A stretch of DNA of 64,000 nt from Legionella sainthelensi. Lineage in GTDB: Bacteria; Pseudomonadota; Gammaproteobacteria; Legionellales; Legionellaceae. Of the stretch, positions 36,409 to 46,991 are shown one piece after another. The notes beneath the pieces were generated by a model. It saw only the letters and a list, made by a program, of their open reading frames with translations. It did no database searches and was not told the DNA's origin. The position numbers and the translations under genes are program-made. The stretch is taken from the NCBI RefSeq assembly GCF_900637685.1, contig NZ_LR134388.1, positions 2,119,501 through 2,183,500 of the forward strand, read 5' to 3'. How positions within the stretch are numbered: position 1 is the stretch's first letter; each line of letters opens with the position of its first letter.

Positions 36409-37155
36409 TTAATTCATATACATGCCACCATTGACATGAATTGTTTCACCTGTGATATATTTAGCACTTTCTGATGCTAGAAAAGCAACGGCTTCAGCGA
36501 TATCAGATGGTTCACCAAGCTTACGCATAGGGATTCTTTTTAACATTTCCTCTTTAACCATATCTGGTAATGAGGCCGTCATATCCGTATCGATAAAACC
36601 AGGTGCAACAACATTCACAGTAATTCCTCTGCTACCTAATTCTTGTGCTAATGATTTACTAAAGCCGACGATACCTGCTTTGGCAGCAGTATAATTGACT
36701 TGGCCTGAGTTGCCACTTGAACCAACAACTGAGCCAATAGAAATAATTCGTCCCCATCGTGCTCTAAACATCGACTTTATACAAACTTTAGTCATCTTAT
36801 ATATAGAGTTCAAATTGGTTTCAATGACTTTATACCATTCATCATCATCCATACGTAACAATAAATTATCAGAAGTGATTCCCGCATTATTTACCAATAT
36901 TGAAGGAGATTGGTTTTCATCGCTTAGCTTCCCCATCACCTCTTCTATTTGTTCTGAATTAGTTACATCGAGTACAAGGCCTTTTCCAGATAGTTTTTCC
37001 TTCTCAAGATAAGCATTGATTGATTGAGCACCCTGTTCTGTAGTTGCTGTGCCAAAAACAAAAGCTCCCTGTTGTGCTAACTTTGAAGCTATTGCTTGAC
37101 CTATTCCTCGGCTCGCTCCCGTAACTAAGGCAATTTTGCCCTCTAAATTAATCAT
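36409..37155 (-). CDS. fabG: 3-oxoacyl-ACP reductase FabG
   Basis: FabG, 248 residues, a short-chain dehydrogenase that uses NADPH to reduce 3-oxoacyl-ACP. TGASRGIGQA binds cofactor, NNAGIT follows, and the Ser-Tyr-Lys triad is in GSVVGSSG and VNYTAAKAG. The C-terminal GETIHVNGGMYM is typical. It lies between fabD and acpP. Confidence 0.97.
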   Translation of the reverse strand: MINLEGKIALVTGASRGIGQAIASKLAQQGAFVFGTATTEQGAQSINAYLEKEKLSGKGLVLDVTNSEQIEEVMGKLSDENQSPSILVNNAGITSDNLLLRMDDDEWYKVIETNLNSIYKMTKVCIKSMFRARWGRIISIGSVVGSSGNSGQVNYTAAKAGIVGFSKSLAQELGSRGITVNVVAPGFIDTDMTASLPDMVKEEMLKRIPMRKLGEPSDIAEAVAFLASESAKYITGETIHVNGGMYMN

Positions 37156-37272
37156 TTAGTTTCCTTTAAATATTTATTTTAACACCCAGTTTGCCTATGT
37201 TCATGCCTGTTTGAGGAACACAACGTATTGAGTAATTGGTTAGATATTGTTGGCAAAGCTCAATTTTGCCAT

Positions 37273-38211
37273 TTATGCAAATTGTTCCTCAACCTGTTCA
37301 AGGCTAATAGTATCGTAAACACTGATAGTATTTAAACTCCTATCTATTCGTTTAATTAACCCACCAAGTACTTTTCCAGGCCCACACTCAAGAACAACTT
37401 CGATGCCATTTTGTTTAAAAAGTTGTATTGTCTCAACCCATCGTACAGGACTATATAATTGCTCTTGCAATTTTTTACGTATATCTTCTGCTGAATGATA
37501 AATACTCAAATCCACGTTACTAACAACATCAATCTTGGGTTTTTTGAATTCGATTTTAGCTAAATACTCACCAAAAACTTCCGCTGCATCAAATAATAAA
37601 GGACAGTGGCATGGTACACTTACAGGAATTATTTTAGCCAATCTAGCCCCAGCATCTTCAGCTAATCCCAAAACTCGTGTCACCGCGGGAGTATGACCAG
37701 CAACAACAACTTGTCCAATTGCATTATAGTTTGCTGGCGTAACTACTTCATTGGATCGACTTGCTTGATCACATAAATTTTTTACTTGTTCATCAGTTAA
37801 GCCAACCAGTGCAGCCATCGCTCCTAATCCTAGGGGCACTGCATTTTGCATTACTTGTCCTCTACGGCTGACCAAACTAGCAGCATCAAACAAGGATAAA
37901 GCATCAGCACAAACTAAAGCAGCATATTCACCTAAACTATGGCCAGCTATGATACATGGTTGAACAATACCTTGTTGCATCAGTAACCTGTATATAGCAA
38001 CATCTGCAGTAAGCATTGCAACTTGAGTATGTTCTGTTTGATTCAGTTTTTCTTCAGGTCCATGTTGTATGAGTTTCCATAAGTCATAGCCTACAGCCTC
38101 TGATGCTTCAGCAAAAGTCTTAACCACAATAGAGTATTGCAACTCAAAATCAGCCAACATCCCTATTGATTGAGATCCTTGCCCAGGAAATACAAACGCC
38201 GTTTTTACCAT
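37273..38211 (-). CDS. fabD: Malonyl-CoA-ACP transacylase FabD
   Basis: FabD, 312 residues, transferring malonyl from CoA to ACP. FPGQGSQSIGM at the start and the catalytic Ser in AGHSLGEYAALV are visible, with His in VPCHCPLL. It sits between fabH and fabG on the minus strand. Confidence 0.97.
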   Translation of the reverse strand: MVKTAFVFPGQGSQSIGMLADFELQYSIVVKTFAEASEAVGYDLWKLIQHGPEEKLNQTEHTQVAMLTADVAIYRLLMQQGIVQPCIIAGHSLGEYAALVCADALSLFDAASLVSRRGQVMQNAVPLGLGAMAALVGLTDEQVKNLCDQASRSNEVVTPANYNAIGQVVVAGHTPAVTRVLGLAEDAGARLAKIIPVSVPCHCPLLFDAAEVFGEYLAKIEFKKPKIDVVSNVDLSIYHSAEDIRKKLQEQLYSPVRWVETIQLFKQNGIEVVLECGPGKVLGGLIKRIDRSLNTISVYDTISLEQVEEQFA

Positions 38212-38257
38212 GTTAAAAATAGCTCCGAACTAGATTTTAATTTAAATTTACAATTAA

Positions 38258-39211
38258 TTAATAACGAATAACCATAGCTCCCCAAGTCATTCCACCACCA
38301 AAGGACTCAATCAATAATAGCTCATCTCGCTTTATTTGATTGGTTTTAATAGAATGATCTAGAGCCAAAGGAATGGAAGCTGCCGAGGTATTGCCTTGGC
38401 TACCTATTGTAACAATCACTCGAGACATAGGCAGATCTAACTTCTTAGCTATAGCTTGAATAATACGCATATTTGCCTGGTGGGGAATTAACCATTGAAT
38501 ATCTGCTTTGGTCAATTGACTCGCCTCTAAAACCTCATCAACAACATCTCCCATATATTTGACCGCGATTTTAAAAACTTCATTGCCGCGCATACTTATC
38601 ATGGCTCGTTGCGTATCAAATGTTCCATTACTTAGGTTTAATAATTTTTCAGCATCGTAAGATGCATGCAATACGCTTCCTACAATACCTTGACGCTCAC
38701 TTGCACTTAAGACTACTGCACCGGCACCATCACCAAAAAGTACGCAGGTTGCTCGGTCACTCCAATCCACTGCCCGGGACATGCTTTCACTACCAATGAC
38801 CAGAATATGTCTTGCCATGCCATTCATAATGTATTGTTTGGCAATATCCATAACATACACAAAACCACTGCATGCAGCACCGACATCAAATGCTGGTATA
38901 GGTTTTTTAATCTTTAATGCATGTTGGACATAGCATGCTACTCCAGGAAAAAAATGATCTGGAGTACAGGTAGCAACCACTATTAAATCAATTTCATTAG
39001 CGTCTAAACCTGATGCATTTAATGCTTGCTCAGCAGCTTGAGCTGCCATATATGATGTAGTTTCATGAGGTTGCGCAATACTACGACTGCTTATGCCTGT
39101 TCTGGTGACAATCCATTCATCAGTGGTCTCTAACATTGACTCCAGTTCAAGATTAGTCAGTTGTTTCTCGGGAATATAACTTCCAGTGCCACTAATTACA
39201 GCATTTTTCAT
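38258..39211 (-). CDS. fabH: 3-oxoacyl-ACP synthase III FabH
   Basis: FabH, 317 residues, which starts fatty-acid chains from acetyl-CoA and malonyl-ACP. Cys is in [11 protein letters not shown], His in [10 protein letters not shown], and Asn in GNTSAASIP. The ATG overlaps the plsX stop by 4 bases, so the two are coupled. Confidence 0.97.
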   Translation of the reverse strand: MKNAVISGTGSYIPEKQLTNLELESMLETTDEWIVTRTGISSRSIAQPHETTSYMAAQAAEQALNASGLDANEIDLIVVATCTPDHFFPGVACYVQHALKIKKPIPAFDVGAACSGFVYVMDIAKQYIMNGMARHILVIGSESMSRAVDWSDRATCVLFGDGAGAVVLSASERQGIVGSVLHASYDAEKLLNLSNGTFDTQRAMISMRGNEVFKIAVKYMGDVVDEVLEASQLTKADIQWLIPHQANMRIIQAIAKKLDLPMSRVIVTIGSQGNTSAASIPLALDHSIKTNQIKRDELLLIESFGGGMTWGAMVIRY

Positions 39212-40236
39212 AACAGCAACCCTTGATTTATAAAATCATTTATTTGAGCACGCACTAAATCAATTACATTATTTTTTACTTCCAAAACTGCTTGCTCTAT
39301 GGCATGTTGGAACCCAAGTTCATTTGCTCCACCATGACTTTTAACTACAATACCATTTAGACCAAGCATACTCGCCCCGTTATAGCTAGAAGGATCGAAG
39401 CGCCTCTTAAGATGCCTCAATGCCGGACGTGCAATTAATGCAGAAAGCTTGGTATACCAGTTCTTACTAAATGATTCCATGAGTAAACTCACAAAAAGCT
39501 TTGCAAGGCCTTCACTAGCTTTTAAAGCAACATTACCCACAAAACCATCACAAACGACTAAATCTACTTCTCCGCTATAAAAATGATCTCCCTCAACATA
39601 GCCCACATAGTTCATTACTGAGCATTCAGCAAGCATATGTGCAGTACGCTTGACTTGATCATTTCCTTTCATTTCTTCTACGCCAATATTTAATAAGGCG
39701 ATTTTAGGTTTAGGCTTATTGGCAACTGCTTGTACTAATGCAGATCCCATAACCGCAAACTGAAACAAATGCTCTGCGCAGGAATCTACATTAGCGCCTA
39801 GATCAATAACCCAGGTTCTACCTTTTTTCGTTGGTAATTCAGAAACAATTGCAGGCCTATCAATACCAGGGAGTGTCTTAAGAACAAAACGTGCTGTGGC
39901 CATTAATGCACCAGTATTTCCAGCACTAACACAGGCTTGAGCCATGCCTTCTTTAACTAAATTAATTGCCACTCTCATAGAAGAGTCTTTTTTGTTACGC
40001 AAAGCGTGAGAAGGCAATTCATCCATTGTTACCACTTCTGAGGCATGAACTATAGAAAATTGATCTGAGGACGATACACCATATTTTTTTAAAAAAGCTT
40101 GTACCTTATCGTGAACTCCGACAAGTATCAGCTTTAATTCAGGATTATTTTTCGCAGCGCGAACACAGGCAGGAATCACTACGCTTAATCCATGATCCCC
40201 ACCCATCGCATCAATTGCAATGGTGATATTTTTCAA
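39208..40236 (-). CDS. plsX: Phosphate acyltransferase PlsX
   Basis: PlsX, 342 residues, making acyl-phosphate from acyl-ACP for phospholipid synthesis. The family start [11 protein letters not shown] is present, with SAGNTGALM and [12 protein letters not shown] later. It begins 5 bases after rpmF and overlaps fabH. Confidence 0.97.
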   Translation of the reverse strand: MKNITIAIDAMGGDHGLSVVIPACVRAAKNNPELKLILVGVHDKVQAFLKKYGVSSSDQFSIVHASEVVTMDELPSHALRNKKDSSMRVAINLVKEGMAQACVSAGNTGALMATARFVLKTLPGIDRPAIVSELPTKKGRTWVIDLGANVDSCAEHLFQFAVMGSALVQAVANKPKPKIALLNIGVEEMKGNDQVKRTAHMLAECSVMNYVGYVEGDHFYSGEVDLVVCDGFVGNVALKASEGLAKLFVSLLMESFSKNWYTKLSALIARPALRHLKRRFDPSSYNGASMLGLNGIVVKSHGGANELGFQHAIEQAVLEVKNNVIDLVRAQINDFINQGLLL

Positions 40237-40241
40237 GAAAA

Positions 40242-40433
40242 TTACTCTTGTTCGTATACGGTATCAGTATCAATAATTTTTTTACCACGATAGTAACCAT
40301 CTGGTGTCATATGATGACGCAGATGTGTTTCACCAGTAGTTGCATCAACAGAAAGCGTTGGCTTAGTTAAACCGTCATGTGAACGACGCATATCACGACG
40401 TGAACGTGATTTTTTATTTTGTTGTACAGCCAT
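40242..40433 (-). CDS. rpmF: Ribosomal protein L32
   Basis: RpmF, 63 residues from the ATG at 40433, giving the typical start [20 protein letters not shown]. The zinc-binding Cys pairs of some L32 proteins are absent, as in enterobacterial L32. It forms the usual yceD-rpmF-plsX-fabH start of the fatty-acid cluster. Confidence 0.96.
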   Translation of the reverse strand: MAVQQNKKSRSRRDMRRSHDGLTKPTLSVDATTGETHLRHHMTPDGYYRGKKIIDTDTVYEQE

Positions 40434-40506
40434 TGTATTACTCCTAAACAATTTGCATTCATAAAGCGTGAATATTAGTGTTAATTCAATAAAATTTCAA
40501 TAAAAT

Positions 40507-40926
40507 TCACTTTGTTCCCATCAAAATTTGATTTATTTCACTGCTGCAATCACTCATTTGCGCATGAAATTGTGGTGCATAAAGATGTAATTCGTCAATA
40601 AGCACGTCCTCTAGACTTATTTGTAAATTAGCAGAAACAATACACTCATAATGTTCAAGTATCTGTTCTGCACGTTCATCATTACGACATACCGCAATCA
40701 CTGTCTTATTATCATATGGAAAATTAAATTCGTCTAGACAGCGCTGACATTCAATAGGTAATTCACCTGTAACATGAAGATAAACGAGGTAAAAATCCTC
40801 CTTAGCCTCAACCTGATAAGTCACATGTAAATGACATGGAGCAGTTATAAAATTCGGTAAACGTTCCTTGAGCTCTATTGTTCTATTTTGCGAGCCATGT
40901 TTGACCATTTCTTGTAAGTGAAGCAT
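40507..40926 (-). CDS. yceD: YceD/DUF177 protein (23S rRNA accumulation)
   Basis: A 139-residue DUF177 protein. The conserved LPIECQRCLDEF motif and the C-terminal EDVLIDELHLYAPQFH block are visible. In E. coli YceD affects 23S rRNA accumulation, though the mechanism is unclear. It precedes rpmF, as in most bacteria. The family's usual second Cys motif near the C-terminus is not obvious here. Confidence 0.9.
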   Translation of the reverse strand: MLHLQEMVKHGSQNRTIELKERLPNFITAPCHLHVTYQVEAKEDFYLVYLHVTGELPIECQRCLDEFNFPYDNKTVIAVCRNDERAEQILEHYECIVSANLQISLEDVLIDELHLYAPQFHAQMSDCSSEINQILMGTK

Positions 40927-41056
40927 TATTATCTTATCCTAGAATGTTATATTTTTTGCTTTAACGGTGAAAAAACAGTTAAACTCTATTATATAAATCT
41001 AAATTTATTAAAATTAAATTTTTTCACTTTTTAATATTAAGCGGTATCTCAATTTT

Positions 41057-42142
41057 ATGAAAGCTAAAGTTATTATCGGAATGTCAGGAGGAGTTGACTC
41101 CTCAGTTGCAGCATGGTTATTACAAGAAGCAGGCTATCAGGTTGAAGGCTTGTTTATGAAAAACTGGGAGCAAGATGACAAAGACGGATTTTGTCCTGCA
41201 GCACAAGATCTTGCTGATGCTCAAGCAGTATGTAATCAATTGCGAATTCCTCTACATACTGTCAATTTTTCTAAAGAATATTGGCAAAATGTGTTTACTT
41301 ATTTTTTGAGTGAATATGAAAAGGGAAGAACCCCAAATCCTGACGTACTCTGTAATAAAGAAATAAAATTCAAATCTTTTTTAGACCATGCATTAACCCT
41401 TGGTGCCGATTATATTGCAACGGGACATTATGCTAAAAACGTCATCGATGGAGATACTGGATTTTTATTTAAAGCAAAGGATAGAGATAAAGATCAAACT
41501 TACTTTCTTCATGCAGTAAATCCCAAAGCTCTGGCAAAAACACTATTTCCCATTGGAGATTATACAAAACCTGAAATCAGAGAGTTTGCCAAAAAGCTAG
41601 GATTAGTCACGCAAGCTAAGAAAGACTCAACAGGAATTTGTTTTATTGGTGAAAAACGATTTAAGACTTTCTTACAAGAGTTCATTTTGGCTCGCCCAGG
41701 AGAAATCAAAAGTACCGAGGGAGAAATATTAGGAAAACATGATGGATTAATGTTTTATACTATAGGGCAAAGACAAGGTTTAGGTATTGGTGGTCTACAA
41801 AACACAACAGATGATCCTTGGTATGTTGTTGATAAAGATATAAGCACTAATACCTTATATGTAGCGCAAGGAAGTCAACATCCCATGCTTTATGCGCATG
41901 GTCTTATATGTGGTCCAATTCATTGGTTAGCTGATTGCAGTAATAAATTACCACTTACTTGTTATGCAAAAACAAGATACAGGCAAGCAGAACAAGGATG
42001 CATGATTTCTCCTGAAGATGGAAATCAACATTATGTGATGTTTTCAAATCCACAACGTGCTGTTACACCAGGACAATATATTGTTTTTTATGATAAAAAC
42101 CAATGTTTGGGTGGCGCTACTATTGAACACATTATTAGATAA
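41057..42142 (+). CDS. mnmA: tRNA 2-thiouridylase MnmA
   Basis: MnmA, 361 residues, which thiolates U34 of tRNA(Lys, Glu, Gln). The PP-loop [10 protein letters not shown] is at the start, [10 protein letters not shown] follows, and the two catalytic Cys are in [11 protein letters not shown] and [10 protein letters not shown]. It is divergent from yceD and is followed by erpA. Confidence 0.97.
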   Translation: MKAKVIIGMSGGVDSSVAAWLLQEAGYQVEGLFMKNWEQDDKDGFCPAAQDLADAQAVCNQLRIPLHTVNFSKEYWQNVFTYFLSEYEKGRTPNPDVLCNKEIKFKSFLDHALTLGADYIATGHYAKNVIDGDTGFLFKAKDRDKDQTYFLHAVNPKALAKTLFPIGDYTKPEIREFAKKLGLVTQAKKDSTGICFIGEKRFKTFLQEFILARPGEIKSTEGEILGKHDGLMFYTIGQRQGLGIGGLQNTTDDPWYVVDKDISTNTLYVAQGSQHPMLYAHGLICGPIHWLADCSNKLPLTCYAKTRYRQAEQGCMISPEDGNQHYVMFSNPQRAVTPGQYIVFYDKNQCLGGATIEHIIR

Positions 42143-42206
42143 TCCTAAATAAGTAATTGATTTAGGATAGTTAGATTATAATTATATGAATACAACGGGA
42201 GTTAAA

Positions 42207-42593
42207 ATGGCTGCTATAGATATATCCCCTACTACCAGTGACATCCGATTTTCTGTTAGTGCAGCAGATAAAGTAGCTGAACTGATTAGAGAAGAAAATA
42301 ATTTCAATTTGAATCTTCGTATTTCTATTACAGGCGGGGGCTGCTCTGGATTTCAATATGGATTTAGTTTCGATGAAGAGATTAATGAAGATGATACTGT
42401 AATAGTACAACAATGCTCCGATGGAACATCGTCAGTAAAACTGCTTATTGATTCAATGAGCTATCAATATTTACATGATGCTGAAATTGATTATACTCAA
42501 GGGATTCAAGGGGAACAATTTGTGATCCGAAATCCAAATGCTAAAACCACTTGCGGGTGTGGTTCCTCATTTAGCATGGATGATGAAGAGTAA
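42207..42593 (+). CDS. erpA: Iron-sulfur carrier ErpA (A-type)
   Basis: A 128-residue A-type Fe-S carrier from the ATG at 42207, which has a GGGAG ribosome binding site; an ATG at 42186 is in frame without one. The three ligand Cys are in [11 protein letters not shown] and TTCGCGSSF. It delivers clusters to apoproteins. It lies 64 bases after mnmA, possibly in the same transcript. Confidence 0.94.
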   Translation: MAAIDISPTTSDIRFSVSAADKVAELIREENNFNLNLRISITGGGCSGFQYGFSFDEEINEDDTVIVQQCSDGTSSVKLLIDSMSYQYLHDAEIDYTQGIQGEQFVIRNPNAKTTCGCGSSFSMDDEE

Positions 42594-42652
42594 AAATCAT
42601 CTTGCCTAGTAAACAGAAAATTAAATTCTGCTTTACTAGAACAAGATCCTGC

Positions 42653-43123
42653 TCAATAAGGATAAACGATTACCTTAGTCCCTATTTTAATAAAATTATA
42701 ACTTAGCCATTTAGCATCACTCGGGATCAAACGTATGCATCCGTGACTGGCGTTGTAATGAGGGACTTCATAGGAACCATGTATCGCATAATTTTTAGTA
42801 AAATACATGCAATAAGGCATAGGAGCTCCTCCCTTCCCTACGGGGTATCGACTGGAAACACATCCTGGACCGCCCTTGCTCCAAACTGAGAAAACGCCTG
42901 AAGGCGTTTTACACCCTCTGTGTATATCCGGACAGTATTTTCTGCCCCCCGAAGCTCTTCCTGTGCGCACTACCTTGCCTTGTGAGTTAATAGCCTTCCA
43001 TGAAAGTGTATTTGGATTGAAAACAAAAGTATTCGCATCAGCAGGAGACAAACAAAGAAAATACAAGAGTGGAAAGAATAAGGCATAAGCTAGCGACGAT
43101 AAAATAGGATTTTGTTTTTCCAT
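42653..43123 (-). CDS. L,D-transpeptidase, EnhA-like
   Basis: A 156-residue exported protein. The signal peptide ends near ADA (about residue 31). The YkuD catalytic region has YAIHGSYEVPHYNASHGCIRL, with His and the SHGC nucleophile. It is clearly paralogous to the protein at 57617 (shared RTGRASGG/MTGSASGG, MPYCM and SHGCIR blocks). Legionella EnhA belongs to this type and was linked to host-cell entry. It may form 3-3 crosslinks or attach proteins to peptidoglycan. Confidence 0.9.
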   Translation of the reverse strand: MEKQNPILSSLAYALFFPLLYFLCLSPADANTFVFNPNTLSWKAINSQGKVVRTGRASGGRKYCPDIHRGCKTPSGVFSVWSKGGPGCVSSRYPVGKGGAPMPYCMYFTKNYAIHGSYEVPHYNASHGCIRLIPSDAKWLSYNFIKIGTKVIVYPY

Positions 43124-43255
43124 AATTATTCCCTAATTATTATTCATCTTCACTTTATATTTTAGATTAATTTTTAATCAAAACAAGATTTTTTTGTACA
43201 ATCAAACAATAATTGTTCTACTATATTAATTGAGCACCTTTAAAAGGATTCAATC

Positions 43256-43684
43256 ATGCGTAGACTTATATCTGCAGTAACAGCAGTTTTTATTAGTTGC
43301 ACCGTTATACCGTATACAGTACAAGCTGATAGCCCTAGTACTGCTAGCACCACAAGTACTGACACTACAGGTGCGAGTGCATCCAGCACTTCTACTAGTA
43401 TTACAAAAGATGAATGGTTCAAATCAATTACTCCTTTACTACCTGATCTTATTTGTAAAGGATTCGAAAATGATGCTCAGTTGAAAAAACGACTTGATGA
43501 TATCAAAATGACTCATGATCAATGTCTGGCCGCAATTCCTGAAAGTGTCAGTAAATGCCAGCAAGATCTCTATGCAAAAATCCCCGATAAACTCACAGAT
43601 GAGACAGCAGCTACCTGGGGAAAATCCCTTGGAGAATGTATCGGTAAAGATTTTGCGATTAAATATCTGATTCCAAAAAGCTAA
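43256..43684 (+). CDS. Small secreted protein with Ser/Thr-rich linker and four Cys
   Basis: A 142-residue protein. The signal peptide is cut near VQA (about residue 24). A Ser/Thr-rich low-complexity linker (about 27-50) is followed by a helical domain with four Cys (in LICKGF, HDQCLAA, SKCQQD and GECIGK), likely two disulfides in the periplasm or outside. I do not recognise a family. It is divergent from the L,D-transpeptidase across 132 bases. Confidence 0.75.
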   Translation: MRRLISAVTAVFISCTVIPYTVQADSPSTASTTSTDTTGASASSTSTSITKDEWFKSITPLLPDLICKGFENDAQLKKRLDDIKMTHDQCLAAIPESVSKCQQDLYAKIPDKLTDETAATWGKSLGECIGKDFAIKYLIPKS

Positions 43685-44132
43685 TAAAATGATAAATAAA
43701 AAATATAAATGAAAATTACTTAAGAACAGCCCTCTAGTAAATTAAAGTGAGCTCGAGATTGGATTGTTATTATTTTTTGAGCTCACCGTGCTTAGCGCAT
43801 AGCACGATAAGGAATAATAACAACAAGTAATTTATTTGATTATTTTTTTGTCACCAAGAGCGTCTGTAACATAATATTGTTCTAGGATTTAAGCAGATTA
43901 ACTCAAATCCTCTTAAATCACCGCAACTTATATTCACATCAAGGATAACGTGAAGGACTGGTACTTTACCTGGTTTTCATGAGTAAACGGGTTTGTTGCT
44001 GAGATAATAAATATAGACAAATCATCATTCGTTGTTGTTTAATATTTTTAAAGCATTGAGCACAAAACAGGAAAGCGCAGAAATTCCTCGAAAATTCTGC
44101 GCCAATTATATTTTTGAACCAGAAAAGAAGCA
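43685..44132. other. 448-base intergenic stretch with hairpins
   Basis: It separates the convergent small secreted gene and dnaQ. Two hairpins follow the secreted gene: GTGAGCTC/GAGCTCAC (43747-43786) and CGTGCT/AGCACG (43787-43806). A third, at 44075-44102, ends dnaQ. The middle 250 bases are AT-rich with no frame I would call coding, no tRNA and no repeat seen elsewhere in the window. Confidence 0.5.
44064..44102 (-). terminator. Intrinsic terminator of dnaQ
   Basis: GCGCAGAA (44075-44082) pairs with TTCTGCGC (44095-44102); on the minus strand the hairpin is followed by a T-rich stretch (TTTCCTGTTTT). It lies about 30 bases after the dnaQ stop. Confidence 0.65.
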
Positions 44133-44831
44133 TTAATCTTCCCAGTAATTCACTCCAGATTTTTTTTGCAAAAAATCAACAAATAATTGATGTGATTCAA
44201 GTTCATCAGAGCTTACTGGCAAAACTACAGAGTTTTCTAAATGAAGCGCAACTGTTTCTTGGCTTTTTGCATTAACATGGATGGAGGCTTCTTCAACTTC
44301 TGCAAATAAACTAGTTTGTCCACCAGTCATTGCTAGATAAACAAAAGCTAAAATCTCAGCATCTAATAAAGCTCCATGTAACTCACGATTAAAATGGTCG
44401 ATTCCATAGCGTTTACATAACGCGTCCAAACTGTTACGTTGTCCTGGATATTTTTCTCTGGCTAAAACCAGTGTATCGGTAATCTTACAATAAACTTCAA
44501 GTTTCTTATTCCAGTTAATAAGTTGTAACTCTGAGTTTAAAAAGCCGACATCAAAAGGAGCATTGTGAATAATTAATTCTGCACCACTAATAAACTGCCA
44601 AAATTGCTCAGCTACCTCTGCAAATAAAGGTTTGTCCTGTAGAAATTCATTACTTATTCCATGGACACGGAATGCTCCTTCATCTACCAGACGTTGTGGA
44701 TTGAGATAAACATGATAATGATTTCCGGTTAATTTTCTATCAATTAATTCCACACAACCAATTTCTATAACACGATGGCCGTGCTCATGCCCAATACCTG
44801 TAGTTTCTGTATCTAAAACAACTTGTCTCAT
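44133..44831 (-). CDS. dnaQ: DNA polymerase III epsilon subunit DnaQ
   Basis: DnaQ, 232 residues, the proofreading 3'-5' exonuclease of the replicative polymerase. Exo I VLDTETTGIG, Exo II IIHNAPFDVGFLN and Exo III HGALLDAEIL give the DEDDh set. The C-terminal part is the linker and polymerase-binding tail. It starts 3 bases after rnhA, the usual pairing of these genes. Confidence 0.96.
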   Translation of the reverse strand: MRQVVLDTETTGIGHEHGHRVIEIGCVELIDRKLTGNHYHVYLNPQRLVDEGAFRVHGISNEFLQDKPLFAEVAEQFWQFISGAELIIHNAPFDVGFLNSELQLINWNKKLEVYCKITDTLVLAREKYPGQRNSLDALCKRYGIDHFNRELHGALLDAEILAFVYLAMTGGQTSLFAEVEEASIHVNAKSQETVALHLENSVVLPVSSDELESHQLFVDFLQKKSGVNYWED

Positions 44832-44834
44832 GCC

Positions 44835-45269
44835 TTACTCTCTTAACTCTTGAATAGCTTGGTTAGCCAAAGCATCAACGAGGTCATTTTCCAAGTGACC
44901 TGAATGACCTTTAACCCAATGCCAATTTATTTGGTGACGAGAAGCTAATTCATCAAGCAACATCCAAAGATCAGCGTTCTTTACAGGCTCTTTTTTGGAG
45001 TTTCGCCACCCTTTCATTTTCCAATTAGGCAACCAGTCCATCATTCCTTGTCTTAGATATTGAGAATCAGTGTATAGATCTACAATACAAGAACGTTTTA
45101 GAGCCTCTAAACCTTTAATTGCAGCCATAAGTTCCATACGATTATTTGTAGTATGTGCTTCTCCGCCGTGTAAAGTCTTTTCTTGCCCTTTGAAACGAAG
45201 TAACACTCCCCAGCCTCCAGGCCCGGGGTTTCCTTTGCATGCCCCATCAGTATAAATTTCGACAATCAC
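44835..45269 (-). CDS. rnhA: Ribonuclease HI
   Basis: RnhA, 144 residues from a GTG at 45269 with an AGGA ribosome binding site; a TTG at 45284 overlapping the hutH stop is in frame but gives extra residues. The active-site acids are in [30 protein letters not shown] and [11 protein letters not shown]. It degrades RNA in RNA-DNA hybrids. Confidence 0.96.
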   Translation of the reverse strand: MIVEIYTDGACKGNPGPGGWGVLLRFKGQEKTLHGGEAHTTNNRMELMAAIKGLEALKRSCIVDLYTDSQYLRQGMMDWLPNWKMKGWRNSKKEPVKNADLWMLLDELASRHQINWHWVKGHSGHLENDLVDALANQAIQELRE

Positions 45270-45276
45270 GTTGATC

Positions 45277-46806
45277 CTACTCAATATCCCACAAGTGAAA
45301 AAAAGGAGTGGTGAATTCTCCAGCTGAAATTTTCTCTTTTACGAGATCAATATCAGGCGCAAAGAAACGATCACTATCATAAGGTGCTACATAAGACCGC
45401 AGACGTTGATGCACCTCTTCCAATAACTGCGATGATTTTAACGGTTTATGAAACTCTACTCCCTGACTTGCTGCTAATAATTCGATTGCCAAAATAGTTG
45501 CAGTATTATCATTCATAGCATGTAATCGTCTTGCTGCACTTGTTGCCATTGAAACATGGTCTTCTTGATTAGCGGAGGTAGGTAAACTATCCACTGAATG
45601 CGGATGAGCAAGGGCTTTGTTTTCGCTCGCACATGCAGCAGCAGTCACATGGGCAATCATGAAGCCTGAGTTTAAACCACTTTCTTTAATTAAAAACGCA
45701 GGTAAATTACTAAAGTTTTTATCAATAAGTAATGCAATCCTTCGCTCCGCATTAGAGCCAATTTCAGCTATAGCTAAAGCAAGATTATCAGCTGCCATAG
45801 CAACAATTTCACCATGAAAATTACCTCCTGAAATAATTTGTTCTTGCTCACTAAAAACTAGAGGATTATCAGAGATAGCATTCACTTCTACCTGCAAAGT
45901 CTCCTTTACAAATTGGATTTGATGAAGCACCGCGCCCATAATCTGTGGTTGGCATCGTAATGAATAGGGATCTTGTACACGAGCACAATCAAGATGTGAC
46001 TCTCTGATCTGACTTCCTGCTAATAACTCTCGATAACATGCGGCCACACTTCGCTGAGCTTCATGGCCTCGGACTTTTTGGATTCGATCATCGAAAGGAA
46101 CATCACTGCCATTTGCTGCATCAACAGATAATGCCCCCGCAATCAATGCTGTTTCGAACAGATTTTCCGTAGCAAACAACGCGGTTAAAGCAATTGCTGT
46201 TGAAACTTGTAATCCGTTTAAAAGAGCTAGTCCCTCTTTAGCCTCTAATTCAATTGGTTTTAGACCGGCGATTTTTAAACCTTCTACCGCACTTATTTTT
46301 TTTCCTTGATAACGTACCTCTCCTACCCCAAGTAAAGGTAAAGACATATGCGCTAAAGGGGCTAAATCACCTGAAGCACCAACAGAACCTTTAGAAGGAA
46401 TACAAGGGTAAATCTTATGATTGTATAGAGAAATTAGAGTTTCAATGAGTTCCAAACGTACCCCAGAATAACCTTGCGCTAAATTATTTATTTTAAGCAA
46501 TAATATTAAAGAAACGATTTCATCCGAAAGTAATTCACCAGTACCACAAGCATGGGAAAGCACAATGTTTCTTTGTAATTGTTTTAAATTCTCTGAAGAG
46601 ATAGTTTGATTAGCTAATGAGCCAAACCCTGTATTAATGCCATACACTGTTTTTTTATCAAGAATTACTTTTTTAACAGTCTGGCGTGATGCATCAATTT
46701 TCGCCAATGCATCTTCAGCTAAGCTACACTTTAACTGTTGATTTAAAACGTGCTTAATTGACTGTAAAGTCAATGCACCAGGTTGAAGAATAAAATGTTC
46801 GGCCAT
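45277..46806 (-). CDS. hutH: Histidine ammonia-lyase HutH
   Basis: HutH, 509 residues, converting L-histidine to urocanate and ammonia. The self-forming MIO cofactor site is in [14 protein letters not shown] (Ala-Ser-Gly). YGINTGFG near the N-terminus and [14 protein letters not shown] are also diagnostic. It follows hutU on the same strand after a 185-base gap that carries a dispersed-repeat-like element. hutI and hutG are not in the window. Confidence 0.97.
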   Translation of the reverse strand: MAEHFILQPGALTLQSIKHVLNQQLKCSLAEDALAKIDASRQTVKKVILDKKTVYGINTGFGSLANQTISSENLKQLQRNIVLSHACGTGELLSDEIVSLILLLKINNLAQGYSGVRLELIETLISLYNHKIYPCIPSKGSVGASGDLAPLAHMSLPLLGVGEVRYQGKKISAVEGLKIAGLKPIELEAKEGLALLNGLQVSTAIALTALFATENLFETALIAGALSVDAANGSDVPFDDRIQKVRGHEAQRSVAACYRELLAGSQIRESHLDCARVQDPYSLRCQPQIMGAVLHQIQFVKETLQVEVNAISDNPLVFSEQEQIISGGNFHGEIVAMAADNLALAIAEIGSNAERRIALLIDKNFSNLPAFLIKESGLNSGFMIAHVTAAACASENKALAHPHSVDSLPTSANQEDHVSMATSAARRLHAMNDNTATILAIELLAASQGVEFHKPLKSSQLLEEVHQRLRSYVAPYDSDRFFAPDIDLVKEKISAGEFTTPFFHLWDIE

Positions 46807-46829
46807 TCAATTAACTCCTTGCTATTTTA

Positions 46830-46990
46830 AAACATATAGCCTGGGTGCAGCAAAGCGAAACCCGGGAAATCGTACTATAAAAACTGGGGTCCGTTTCGCT
46901 GCCCCCTGAGTCACCTACCGGCTGACTGAAATCCGTGCACTCCAATCTGACATTTTTACTTGGGAATGGAACACGAGACTCAGATAACAT
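46830..46990. repeat. Dispersed-repeat-like element between hutU and hutH
   Basis: The 160 bases are GC-richer than the surroundings and structured. TAGCCTGGGTGCAGCAAAGCG runs on to AACCCGGG, forming a hairpin (CCTGGGT with ACCCGGG), and a partial inverted copy of the inner part (GTTTCGCTGCCCC) follows at 46893-46905. The CCCGGGTTTCGC/GCTGCACCCAGG core resembles interspersed REP-like elements of Legionella and other gammaproteobacteria. No second copy occurs in this window, so its repeat status rests on that resemblance. Confidence 0.55.
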
Positions 46991-46991
46991 T

